From an uncultured Prevotellaceae bacterium (lineage in GTDB: Bacteria > Bacteroidota > Bacteroidia > Bacteroidales > Bacteroidaceae), in assembly GCA_902800185.1 (NCBI GenBank), contig CADCDK010000007.1:1-64000 (forward strand): a stretch of DNA of 64,000 nt, written 5' to 3'. Made by a program: the position numbers and the translations under genes. Shown here piece by piece: positions 15,112-23,442 of this stretch. The notes under the pieces were generated by a model that had not been told where the DNA came from, ran no database searches, and worked only from the letters and a program-made list of their open reading frames with translations. Numbering within the stretch: position 1 is the first letter of the stretch; every line of letters begins with the position of its first letter.

Positions 15112-18100
15112 TTATTTCACAACAATCTTGGCTGTTGTGCCATCCGCGTATTTCACGATGTTCAGTCCGCGTTGGGGAGTGAGCAGGCGTTTACCACCGA
15201 GGGTGTAGTAGCCTTTAACAAGCTCCTGACGGTTGTCGGTGGGCTGGCTGATGCCCGTGGCTGTTGATACCCGGCACTTGTTGGCATTGACGATGGCGCT
15301 TGTCTGCTGGTCAATGAGCATGGCCACAATGCGCAGGTTCTTCTTGTTCTGCACGAGGTTGTCGCCGTCCTTGCCCTTGATGTTGCTGACGTTGAATTGG
15401 AAGGTATGCTTCAGGGGCACGCCAGCCTCTGCCGTTGCAGGCAGACTGTTTGCCACACCCTTATAGTCGGAATGGGCAATCATCACGTCATTGTACTTGA
15501 TGTAGATGCTGTGTGGTCCGTTGCAGAATTCTGCCATTCCTTCCAAGTCCCAGTTGCTACTGCTCTCGCCGCTGTAGTAGTTGGTCTGTGCCCAGCTGGA
15601 AGAGGTTCCGCTCAGGCTGTCTGCCAACAGCATATAGGCAATGCGATAGGGAATGCTTGTCGTGGCGAGCGGGAAGCTGACGGCAGCCGTGGCGTTGATG
15701 GTGGTCATGCTGTTATCAGTCCATTCGGCAGTGACGCTGATGGCTGCAGGTGCAATGACCTCCTCACACTGGTACTTCCAAACATCTTCCAGTCCGAATC
15801 CTGTATAGCCGACACCGAGGTACGGGTCTATCTCGAAGTAGGTGCGGTCGAGGTGGACGTTGGGGAATGACGTGTTGGGGAAGGGGTAGGTGGTGGTAAT
15901 CTGCATCGGGTCGCCATTGTGGATGGAGATGCCGATGAAGTCATCGGGATAGCGGCGTGCCATCTCCTCCATGCCAACGATGCCTCGCGGACAGTTGCCG
16001 CACCATGTGCCGGTGTATTCCTCAACCACGGCGCGGTGCTTCGGCGTGAGGCCATATACAACCAGGTTGGCCTTCACTTCCGCGTGCGGGTCGGTATTCT
16101 CGACATCGTTCACCTTGTCAATCTTGACGGTCAGCTCATAAACATTGCTCTCGCTCATGGCGGGCAGGGTGATAGTGAACTCCACGGGAGCATCGTAGTG
16201 TGCCGGGATGGGCGTGGAGAAGGTCTTGCGTAAGGCAACGGCAGGCTGTTCTCCGATGCTGTAGGAGTAGTCGATGGAAGTGATGGGGTTGCTGCCATGG
16301 TTCTTGACATTGAGGGTAAGCGGCGTGGTCTCATCGACCATTCCCTTCACCTCGGGCATCTCAGCAAGGGCGGCGGCATTTTCCTGTACGCCTCCGATGA
16401 TAACCTGCAGGGCAAGGCTCTTGCCCAGCTCGGAAGCGATGGACTGCCAGTTGCGATAGGTGCGGCTGCTGTGAACGTAGAATCCTTCCTCGGACATTTC
16501 GGGTGTGACCACAATGGGACGCTTGCCCTCGTTGGTGTTGATGTCGGTAGATTCCAGTGAGAGTCCTGCGTAAACACCTCGGCTTGTGACGGCGTAGGGC
16601 TTGTCGAGGCGCACCTCTACCCATGAGTCTCGCTCGGTGACCTCTTTCACGACGATGTCGGCCTTGTTCACGTTCTTGTCGTCAACGGTTTCCAGTGCCA
16701 GTTCGGAGGCAAGCCAAACCTTGACGTTGGCAATATGCTCCAAATCGACGAGCGGAACACGGAATCCTCGGATGGTCTTGCCCTTGAACATATTGCCGTC
16801 GAGGTGCATGGCCACATCGTAGGTCTCTGTCTTGGAGGTTCCCCAAAGGTCTGTCTCGGTATTGCCCATGTCGTATCCGAAGACAGCCTCACCACCGGTA
16901 TCGTCGATACCGGGATCCGGGTCTTCAGGATCGGGGTTGTCTGGATTCTCGGGATCAGGATCGTCGCCTGGGGTCTCCTCACCATAATATATAATATGTG
17001 ACTTGTGCTCCTCACCGCCGCCACGATAGACCATCTGCACACCAATGCGGCTGTAGCCTGCCTGGTAGAAATAGATGTAGTGCAGGTCGGCATCAATGGT
17101 GAAGTCGCGCTTGTCGGTGTGGGAGTAGGGCATTTCCTGTAGTTCTTTGTCAATGTACCAGTACTCGTCGGGATAGAATGTCATGACCTCGCCGTCGAGA
17201 TAGATTTTGTAGGACAGTTTGTCGAGATTCATGCGCTTGCCGTCGGTGGTCAGCTTCGGCATGGTAATGACCATGATGCCGAAGCCCGAGGTGGAACTGT
17301 ATTCACTGAGTGCTCCGAAGATGGGATCCTGGGGTGTTCCGGCTGTCTCGGTGAACTTCTCCAAGGACGGTCTGCGGAAGAAGGTCTCTGCATAGAGACG
17401 GGAAACACCGGCATTGGCAGCCAGGATGGAGTCGGAACTCAGGATGCCTGTCTCCTGGTCGGGAGCGAAGTCGATGTGGTCGGTCTTGTAATAGCTGGAG
17501 CTATAGCTGCCGCCCTCCAACGGGGTCTTGACCTCACGGCCTGCCAGCGAGAAGACATGCTGATCGGGGTCGTAGGCGTTCATGCGGTATGAGATGCCCA
17601 GATAGTCACCTGTGAAGAAGCGGGCATTCGTGCCGTCATAGGCTCCCTGAATCCATGCTTGGGGATTGGTGTTGGAGATGTTGTTCACATAGATGTTGCC
17701 GTCGGCGGTTCCCACCTGCACCATGCGGTAGTCCTGTTTGTCATCGTCGGGCCAGTAGTTGAGCATGTAGGTCTCGGTCTCTAAATTCTGGGGTGCTGTT
17801 ACCTTGGTGCCAGGGACCGGCATGAAACGGATGTCGTAGTCGGCATAGCCAATATAGATTTCCATGTCGCCCATCTCAGGGATAACGGCCACCATACCAA
17901 GAACGGCATCTTCATCCAGCTGAGTCAGTTTGCCGTCTTTCCAACGGAATTTCATCTCTTGGCTGGTAGGGTCTTTCTCAAAGTCTGTTCCTGCAGAGTT
18001 GACTCTCATGCGCATGGTGTAGCAGTTCAGCGTGAAACCGCTGGATACCTCGCTATAGATGAATTGCGGGAACTGGAAGGTGACGATGTCATCCTCTAAT

Positions 18101-18471
18101 TTTCCTTTGATCCAGGAACCATAGGCAAAGCGTGAGAACGGATCTTTCATGTAGATGTAGCCGTCTGTGCCCTCGACGAGCGTGCCGACAATACCATCGG
18201 AGAGCATGTACACACCCTTTCCCAGGGATTGTGCTTCATAGGCACTGGAGAAACGGTACATGTTCTCGTGGAGAGTTCCTTCGGGAGTCTCGGTGATGGC
18301 TTCTACCTTTTTAGGAGCTGCCATCACGTTGCTGGAGGCAGGGCTCCACTTCGTCATGTCGATGGATGTCGCCGGTGTGCCAGGTGCAGTCTTGAACAGA
18401 CTGGCTTTGTTCTGCGCCATCGCAACTGTCGCCATGAATAGCGTGAGCATGAATAGGGTAAATTTTCTCAT
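15112..18471 (-). CDS. Large secreted protein with thioredoxin-like WCGNC motif and sorting tail
   Basis: 1119 residues from MRKFTLFML; the frame is open further upstream, but that part only shadows the permease gene. A signal peptide (cleavage after ATVAMAQ) is followed by about 480 residues of unrecognised beta-rich sequence. A Pro/Asp/Glu linker (PDPENPDNPDPEDPDPG) and a carbohydrate-binding-like or jelly-roll-like region come next. A thioredoxin-fold segment contains EEYTGTWCGNCPRG and the cis-Pro-like TSFPNVHLD. The C-terminus (YYTLGGKRLLTPQRGLNIVK) resembles type IX-linked sorting tails. It is the last gene of the MgtC/ABC operon (20-bp gap). A surface redox or cysteine-dependent role is inferred. 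Confidence 0.75.
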   Translation of the reverse strand: MRKFTLFMLTLFMATVAMAQNKASLFKTAPGTPATSIDMTKWSPASSNVMAAPKKVEAITETPEGTLHENMYRFSSAYEAQSLGKGVYMLSDGIVGTLVEGTDGYIYMKDPFSRFAYGSWIKGKLEDDIVTFQFPQFIYSEVSSGFTLNCYTMRMRVNSAGTDFEKDPTSQEMKFRWKDGKLTQLDEDAVLGMVAVIPEMGDMEIYIGYADYDIRFMPVPGTKVTAPQNLETETYMLNYWPDDDKQDYRMVQVGTADGNIYVNNISNTNPQAWIQGAYDGTNARFFTGDYLGISYRMNAYDPDQHVFSLAGREVKTPLEGGSYSSSYYKTDHIDFAPDQETGILSSDSILAANAGVSRLYAETFFRRPSLEKFTETAGTPQDPIFGALSEYSSTSGFGIMVITMPKLTTDGKRMNLDKLSYKIYLDGEVMTFYPDEYWYIDKELQEMPYSHTDKRDFTIDADLHYIYFYQAGYSRIGVQMVYRGGGEEHKSHIIYYGEETPGDDPDPENPDNPDPEDPDPGIDDTGGEAVFGYDMGNTETDLWGTSKTETYDVAMHLDGNMFKGKTIRGFRVPLVDLEHIANVKVWLASELALETVDDKNVNKADIVVKEVTERDSWVEVRLDKPYAVTSRGVYAGLSLESTDINTNEGKRPIVVTPEMSEEGFYVHSSRTYRNWQSIASELGKSLALQVIIGGVQENAAALAEMPEVKGMVDETTPLTLNVKNHGSNPITSIDYSYSIGEQPAVALRKTFSTPIPAHYDAPVEFTITLPAMSESNVYELTVKIDKVNDVENTDPHAEVKANLVVYGLTPKHRAVVEEYTGTWCGNCPRGIVGMEEMARRYPDDFIGISIHNGDPMQITTTYPFPNTSFPNVHLDRTYFEIDPYLGVGYTGFGLEDVWKYQCEEVIAPAAISVTAEWTDNSMTTINATAAVSFPLATTSIPYRIAYMLLADSLSGTSSSWAQTNYYSGESSSNWDLEGMAEFCNGPHSIYIKYNDVMIAHSDYKGVANSLPATAEAGVPLKHTFQFNVSNIKGKDGDNLVQNKKNLRIVAMLIDQQTSAIVNANKCRVSTATGISQPTDNRQELVKGYYTLGGKRLLTPQRGLNIVKYADGTTAKIVVK

Positions 18472-18491
18472 AATGAATGAATGTTTAGGTG

Positions 18492-19259
18492 TTATTGTTT
18501 GTTTTGTTTCAATCGCAGGTAGGCATCGAAGGCAAACCGACGTGCCACGAGCAGTGTGACAACGACGGAAACCACCGATGTGCAGAACATGGCAGCCAAC
18601 AGAAGAATCTGAACATAGAAGGCCGTCAGGATGTCGGTTCCTGCCAGCAGCATTCCCCATAGCAACAATGGGGTGACACCCACCACTTGCAGCGCCATGT
18701 TGGAGATGCAGGGTAGGGCAGCCCGTTCCAAGGCCCGGTGGACAAAATGCTCCAGAGCCTGTCCGTGGGTGGCTCCGTTGCCAAGCATGTAATAGTAGAG
18801 TTGGTTGTGGTGTGCCAGTCCCGCATAATAGGTGGAGAGAGCCCGCCCGTTGGTTTCGATGATGGTTCCCGTGAGAATGCCTACAACGGGGACCAGACAA
18901 CGGAGGTCAAAAGGAGCGTATAGGCTCTTCAGTGCCAAGAGCGTCATGGCACCCACCGCTCCTACCGCCACGACGATACCCGCCAATACGGGCAGGAAGA
19001 AACGCTGCTGGCTCAGACGACCTTTGCTGACAGACAGCGAGGCCCCTAAGCATATCATCAGAAGGATCCACAACGTGGTGATGGCCCAGTGGCTATAGGC
19101 AAAGACAGCCTTTACACAGAGGCCTGTGACAGCTAAATATATGAACATTTTGAGGATGGCGCGGAGCGCACGCGGCAGTAATCTTACCTTATATATATGT
19201 AAGAGATAAAGAGGTACTGCCAGAAGCAGAAGGGAAATCCCTAACAGTTGATAGTTCAT
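18492..19259 (-). CDS. FetB-like (UPF0014) ABC transporter permease
   Basis: 255 residues with about seven membrane helices. The family-typical stretch is VPVVGILTGTIIETNGRALSTYY, followed by HGQALEHFVHRALERAALPCISNM and GVTPLLLWGMLLAGTDILTAF, which match the UPF0014/YbbM/FetB permeases linked to iron export in Escherichia coli. Its start codon overlaps the stop of the ATPase gene by 4 bp, so translation is coupled. Substrate here is not known; the iron role is by family only. Confidence 0.8.
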   Translation of the reverse strand: MNYQLLGISLLLLAVPLYLLHIYKVRLLPRALRAILKMFIYLAVTGLCVKAVFAYSHWAITTLWILLMICLGASLSVSKGRLSQQRFFLPVLAGIVVAVGAVGAMTLLALKSLYAPFDLRCLVPVVGILTGTIIETNGRALSTYYAGLAHHNQLYYYMLGNGATHGQALEHFVHRALERAALPCISNMALQVVGVTPLLLWGMLLAGTDILTAFYVQILLLAAMFCTSVVSVVVTLLVARRFAFDAYLRLKQNKQ

Positions 19260-19765
19260 AACGGATAATTGCGAGTTGATAGTTGATAGGTGAAAATCGG
19301 GTGTTGAGAGCTGATGGCCGGAAGGAGCGGATGTCTGCTGTCGCAGATCAGAAGTACGGCGGTGCCGCGTTCTGCCACCTGTCGAATCAGCAGGGATGCT
19401 TCCTCCAGTTCCTTCCCGTCAGCCAGCGTCGGGCTGTCGATGATGAGGACGTTCTTCTTCAGGGCGGCCACTTCGCGTATCGCTGTCACGGCTGATACCT
19501 TGTCGTCGGGGAGCGATTGCGGAACGTATGAGGTGAAACGGCGCATGAAGGTCGCCGAGCGCTGGTTCAGCAGAGCCCCGTCATAAGAGATATAGCCACT
19601 CTCGGTAGGCCACAGTCCCAGGATGGCTCTGGCCAACAGTGTCTTGCCGCTTTGCGGGTCACCAGTAACGCATACAATCTGTTCAGGCTCTATCCGAAAC
19701 GACAGACCGGAAATCTTCCTCTCGCCACCGGGCGCACATATACAGATGTCTTTCAGTTCAAGCAT
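19256..19765 (-). CDS. Degenerate FetA-like ABC transporter ATPase
   Basis: 169 residues, against the 210-230 usual for an ABC nucleotide-binding domain. Walker A is intact (GDPQSGKTLLA) and a Q-loop-like FTSYVPQSLPDD is present. The LSGGQ signature and its helical subdomain appear deleted: the sequence jumps from VSAVTAIREVAALKKN to the Walker B strand VLIIDSPT. There the usual catalytic Glu after Asp is Ser. A His switch may remain in CDSRHPLL. It pairs with the FetB-like permease by a 4-bp overlap. It may bind ATP but hydrolyse it poorly. Confidence 0.75.
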   Translation of the reverse strand: MLELKDICICAPGGERKISGLSFRIEPEQIVCVTGDPQSGKTLLARAILGLWPTESGYISYDGALLNQRSATFMRRFTSYVPQSLPDDKVSAVTAIREVAALKKNVLIIDSPTLADGKELEEASLLIRQVAERGTAVLLICDSRHPLLPAISSQHPIFTYQLSTRNYPL

Positions 19766-19779
19766 GGTTGCTGTGATGA

Positions 19780-20250
19780 TTACATTTTAGCATCTTCTTC
19801 TTCGGAATTGCGTTTGGAAGAATGCTTGTCAAACTTGTGCAGGAAGTAGTTGAAAGCCTCCAAGCCAATGAGTACCAGCACCGACGAGGCGGTTGCCAGG
19901 GCATACATGCCTGCACCACAGGCCAAACCGATGGCTGCCACCACCCACACGCCGGCGGCAGTGGTCAGTCCGCGTACAGCGTTCTTCTGGAAGATGATGG
20001 TGCCTGCACCGATAAAGCCAATGCCCGTTACCACCTGTGCCGCAATGCGCGAGACATCTAACCGATGCTCTGCGGAAACCAGTGCCCCCTCAAAGCCGTA
20101 GGCAGAGATAATCATGAACAGAGCTGACCCCAACGCCACTAAGAAGTGGGTACGGAAACCAGCCTCCTTTGCCCTGTATTCGCGCTCCAGTCCAATCAGT
20201 CCACCGAGTACGGCTGCCACGAAGATGCGTAAGATGAATTCAAGTGTCAT
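19780..20250 (-). CDS. MgtC/SapB family membrane protein
   Basis: 156 residues with about four helices. The N-terminal signature GGLIGLEREYRAKEAGFRTH, then VTGIGFIGAGTIIF and VRGLTTAAGVWVVAAIGLACG, are typical of the MgtC/SapB family, which is linked to magnesium limitation and ATP synthase control in some pathogens. The C-terminal MgtC soluble domain is absent; a short charged tail (KHSSKRNSEEEDAKM) replaces it. It heads a four-gene operon with the degenerate ABC ATPase (14-bp gap), the FetB-like permease and the secreted WCGNC protein. Confidence 0.85.
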   Translation of the reverse strand: MTLEFILRIFVAAVLGGLIGLEREYRAKEAGFRTHFLVALGSALFMIISAYGFEGALVSAEHRLDVSRIAAQVVTGIGFIGAGTIIFQKNAVRGLTTAAGVWVVAAIGLACGAGMYALATASSVLVLIGLEAFNYFLHKFDKHSSKRNSEEEDAKM

Positions 20251-20273
20251 ACATTTTAAAATAATTCAACAGA

Positions 20274-20305
20274 CAAAGTTACGGTTTTTCTTCCAAACGA
20301 CCAAA
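20274..20305 (-). promoter_or_regulatory. Promoter of the MgtC/ABC operon
   Basis: Minus-strand TAACTTTG (20274-20281) with TTTG 20 nt upstream (20302-20305). It is divergent from the aguA promoter. Confidence 0.65.
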
Positions 20306-20320
20306 AAAGTAGCATAACAT

Positions 20321-20351
20321 TTTGGCATCTCGCATTTTCTTCGTACTTTCG
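20321..20351 (+). promoter_or_regulatory. Promoter of aguA
   Basis: TTTG at 20321-20324, 19 nt, then TACTTTCG at 20344-20351. The aguA start codon is only 4 bp past the -7 box, so the mRNA may be leaderless. Confidence 0.55.
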
Positions 20352-20355
20352 CAAC

Positions 20356-21444
20356 ATGAATATACAAGCAGACAAGCAGTTCGAGGAGACAGGGAAGTTC
20401 CGGTTGCCAGCCGAGTGGGAACCGCAATGGGGCGTGCTGCTGACATGGCCGCATGAATATACTGACTGGGCTCCCTACTTGCAGGAAATCATTGACACGA
20501 TGACCGTCATGGCAAGGGAGATAGCCCTTCGGGAGAAGGTGGTCATCGTGGCGTGGAACAAGAACCTCGTCCCCATGGATTTGCAGGAGAATGAGCATGT
20601 CTATATCACTTCGTTTCCTACCGACGACACCTGGGCACGCGACCACGGGCCGATAACGTTAGTGAGGAGCGAGAGCCAGGGAGCGAAGGGCGGAGAGCAG
20701 GAACTCCCGCGCTGGCTCGACTTTAAGTTCAACGGTTGGGGAGAGAAGTTCCAGGCCGACTTCGATAATCTGGTTCCTCTGAAGCTGCGGGCATTCAGTT
20801 CATTCTATCAATATTTTGATATCGAAGACCATGAAGACTTCGTGCTGGAAGGAGGCTCCATCGAATGTGACGGGCAGGGAACGGTGTTCACGACCTCGCA
20901 ATGTCTGTTGGCCCCCCACCGTAACCAGCCGCTTACACAAGAGGAGATCGAGCAGGAACTCAAGTGCAGACTGCGCGTGGAGCGCATCGTGTGGTTAGAC
21001 CACGGAAATCTTCTGGGTGACGATACCGACGGACACATTGATACCATTGTGCGCGTGGCTCCTGATAACACCCTCGTCTATGTAGGATGCGACGACCCCG
21101 ATGATGCGCAATATGAGGACTTCCAACAGCTGGAGGCGCAACTGCAAAGCTTGAGAACGGGTGATGGCCAACCTTACAGACTGCTGAAGCTACCCATGCC
21201 TGCTGCCATCTACGAGGAGGACGGTGAACGGTTGCCTGCGACCTATGCCAACTTCCTGGTCATCAATGGGGCTGTGCTTGTACCCGTCTATGGACAGGAG
21301 GAGAACGACCGGCAGGCCATGGAGGTGATCCGGCAGGCGTTCCCCGACCGGGAGATGGTGCCGATAGACTCCCGGACCATCATTCGGCAGCATGGGTCAG
21401 TGCATTGCCTGACCATGCAGATCCCAGTAATAGTTGAGAGATGA
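20356..21444 (+). CDS. aguA: Agmatine deiminase
   Basis: 362 residues, full length for the peptidyl-arginine-deiminase-like family. It converts agmatine to N-carbamoylputrescine and ammonia. Family motifs: PAEWEPQWGVLLTWPHEYTDW near the N-terminus, TWARDHGPI, VLEGGSIECDGQG, LDHGNLLGDDTDGHIDT, and the C-terminal nucleophile Cys in HGSVHCLTMQ. It is followed by aguB, which carries out the next step, so the pair makes putrescine. The stop codon lies inside the first unit of a 14-bp tandem repeat. Confidence 0.95.
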   Translation: MNIQADKQFEETGKFRLPAEWEPQWGVLLTWPHEYTDWAPYLQEIIDTMTVMAREIALREKVVIVAWNKNLVPMDLQENEHVYITSFPTDDTWARDHGPITLVRSESQGAKGGEQELPRWLDFKFNGWGEKFQADFDNLVPLKLRAFSSFYQYFDIEDHEDFVLEGGSIECDGQGTVFTTSQCLLAPHRNQPLTQEEIEQELKCRLRVERIVWLDHGNLLGDDTDGHIDTIVRVAPDNTLVYVGCDDPDDAQYEDFQQLEAQLQSLRTGDGQPYRLLKLPMPAAIYEEDGERLPATYANFLVINGAVLVPVYGQEENDRQAMEVIRQAFPDREMVPIDSRTIIRQHGSVHCLTMQIPVIVER

Positions 21445-21506
21445 GAGATGAGAGTTGAGAGATGAGAGTTGAGAGATGAGGGTTGAGAGATGAGAGTTGA
21501 GAGATG
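21433..21506. repeat. 14-bp tandem repeat (GTTGAGAGATGAGA)
   Basis: About five copies of GTTGAGAGATGAGA, one half-unit (GATGAGA at 21447-21453) and one substituted copy, lie between aguA and aguB. The first copy contains the last codons and stop of aguA. On the opposite strand the repeat reads as CT-rich. Copy number probably varies between strains. Confidence 0.85.
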
Positions 21507-21563
21507 TAAGATAAATGTTCAATGGGCGACAGCTCTGTTGCCGTTATAAAAAAGAAGAAAGAA

Positions 21564-22475
21564 ATGAAGATAGGAATCATCCAACAGCATAACACGGCGG
21601 ATATTGAGGACAATAAACGCAGGTTGGCACAGAAAATAGAAGAGCTTGCCGGGCGTGGAGCGCAACTTGTCGTTCTGCAGGAACTGCACAACGGACTATA
21701 CTTCTGTCAGGAAGAGAATGTTGACCTCTTCAATCAGGCAGAGCCGATACCAGGGCCGTCAACCGATTTCTACGGAGCATTGGCCAAGCGGTTTGGCCTG
21801 GTGATTGTCACCTCGTTGTTTGAACGGCGTGCAGCCGGACTCTATCATAATACAGCCGTCGTGATGGATGCGGATGGAACCATAGCGGGCAAATATCGGA
21901 AGATGCATATCCCCGACGATCCTGCCTACTACGAGAAGTTCTATTTCACTCCCGGCGACTTGGGCTTCCATCCCATTGACACCAGCGTCGGACGCCTGGG
22001 CGTGCTGGTCTGTTGGGATCAATGGTATCCCGAGGCAGCCCGACTGATGGTCTTGCAGGGTGCTGACATGTTGATTTATCCGACGGCGATAGGCTATGAG
22101 AGCAGTGATACGCCGGAGGAACAGCAACGTCAGCGGGAGGCATGGACAACCGTCCAGCGGGGACATGCCGTTGCCAATGGTCTGCCCGTCATTACGGTCA
22201 ACCGTGTTGGTGTAGAACGATTGGAGGAACTGAAGGACGGAAAAGCTGAAAAGATGGAGGAGGACAAGCCTTTCCAGCATATCCAGTTCTGGGGAAGCTC
22301 CTTTGTGGCAGGGCCCCAGGGTGAACTCCTGTATAGAGCTTCCGAAGACCAGGAGGAAACAGCCGTTGTAGAGATTGATATGGAGCGTTGTGAGAACGTG
22401 CGCCGTTGGTGGCCCTTCCTGCGTGACCGTCGCATCGAGGACTATCAGGACATCACTCGCCGCTTTATAGACTAA
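21564..22475 (+). CDS. aguB: N-carbamoylputrescine amidase
   Basis: About 303 residues from MKIGIIQQHNTADI, a start preceded by a purine-rich AAGAAGAAAG; an in-frame ATG at 21522 is less likely. Nitrilase-superfamily catalytic residues: Glu in LQELHNG, Lys in KYRKMHIPDD, and Cys in VLVCWDQWYPEAAR. It hydrolyses N-carbamoylputrescine to putrescine, CO2 and ammonia, completing the agmatine route begun by aguA just upstream. The 119-bp gap contains the 14-bp tandem repeat. Confidence 0.94.
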   Translation: MKIGIIQQHNTADIEDNKRRLAQKIEELAGRGAQLVVLQELHNGLYFCQEENVDLFNQAEPIPGPSTDFYGALAKRFGLVIVTSLFERRAAGLYHNTAVVMDADGTIAGKYRKMHIPDDPAYYEKFYFTPGDLGFHPIDTSVGRLGVLVCWDQWYPEAARLMVLQGADMLIYPTAIGYESSDTPEEQQRQREAWTTVQRGHAVANGLPVITVNRVGVERLEELKDGKAEKMEEDKPFQHIQFWGSSFVAGPQGELLYRASEDQEETAVVEIDMERCENVRRWWPFLRDRRIEDYQDITRRFID

Positions 22476-22494
22476 CAAAAACAAAAAACCTAAT

Positions 22495-23442
22495 ATGAAA
22501 CATCTATTCAGACTGCTATGCCTTTGCCTTTTGACGGGCCTTGTATTTGCTTCGTGTGAGAAACCCTCGGTCAGTGAGGAGGGCGGTGACGAAAGTGAAG
22601 TGGTAAATGGAGATATTCAGGTGCGGTTCCGTGTCGCACAGATAGAACAGATTCCCTTCGGAGACTCTGCCGAGGGAACCCGTGCGACAGCCATTGGTGA
22701 ACTGTGCCAGCGCATCAGCTATGCCATTTATCAGAATGGTGAGCGAAAGACAGTGAAAAATCAAGTCTATGGTGACGAGGGCTTTGGGGAGATGACACTC
22801 TCTTTGGCCGCAGGAACCTATCAGGTGGTTATTGTTGCCCACAACGGTGCGGAGAATGCACAGACAACCGATCTTACCAAAATAACGTTCAAGGAGGATA
22901 ACAAGCTGAAGGTGACCGACACCTTCTATTATTATGATACGCTGGTGGTGTCAGAGAACTGCGAGGTGAACATCCAACTGAAACGTGTCGTGGCAATGGT
23001 TCGCTTTATTACCAAGGATACCATTCCTGCAGGTGTGGAAAGAATACGTTTCCATTATACAGGAGGAAGTAGCACGTTTGATGCCACAAGTGGTTTTGGT
23101 ATCGTCAATTCCCAACAGACGGAGTTCCGCGAAGTGACGGAAGATATGATTGGTAAACAGGGGACTTTCTGTTTTTATACCTTCCCCCATACGACGAATG
23201 ATACGCTAAATGTTCGGCTTACGGCTTATGGACCAACCAACAACATTATTAAGGAAAAGGATTTCAATAATGTTCCCATCACCCAAAACCAGATTACTCA
23301 ATACAAGGGTTACTTCTTTACCGAAGGGTCGGATGAAGAAGAGCCGGATTCGATTGGTGACAAGTCTGATTTGGATGGCAATTTGACTTTCAAGCTGACT
23401 GTCGAAAATGCCGAATGGAACCTGAAGGAATTAACGTTTTAA
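22495..23442 (+). CDS. FimB/Mfa2-like fimbrial anchor lipoprotein
   Basis: 315 residues. A lipoprotein signal peptide ends in the lipobox VFASC (Cys at residue 20). The next part fits the FimB/Mfa2 family: RISYAIYQNGERKTVKNQ, a Gly/Thr-rich strand (LAAGTYQVVIVAHN), then CEVNIQLKRVVAMVRF. Such proteins anchor and limit the length of Bacteroidetes type V fimbriae. It starts 19 bp after aguB, so read-through is possible. Its 3' end overlaps the convergent GH125 gene by 12 bp. No major fimbrillin gene is adjacent. Confidence 0.7.
   Translation: MKHLFRLLCLCLLTGLVFASCEKPSVSEEGGDESEVVNGDIQVRFRVAQIEQIPFGDSAEGTRATAIGELCQRISYAIYQNGERKTVKNQVYGDEGFGEMTLSLAAGTYQVVIVAHNGAENAQTTDLTKITFKEDNKLKVTDTFYYYDTLVVSENCEVNIQLKRVVAMVRFITKDTIPAGVERIRFHYTGGSSTFDATSGFGIVNSQQTEFREVTEDMIGKQGTFCFYTFPHTTNDTLNVRLTAYGPTNNIIKEKDFNNVPITQNQITQYKGYFFTEGSDEEEPDSIGDKSDLDGNLTFKLTVENAEWNLKELTF

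Noticed and set aside
18472..18900. N-terminal extension of the secreted WCGNC protein
   Set aside because: The extra 143 codons only shadow the FetB-like permease gene; a proper signal peptide begins at 18471.
21433..21506. CRISPR array
   Set aside because: The units are 14 bp, contiguous and without unique spacers; this is a minisatellite. No cas genes or other arrays were seen in the window.
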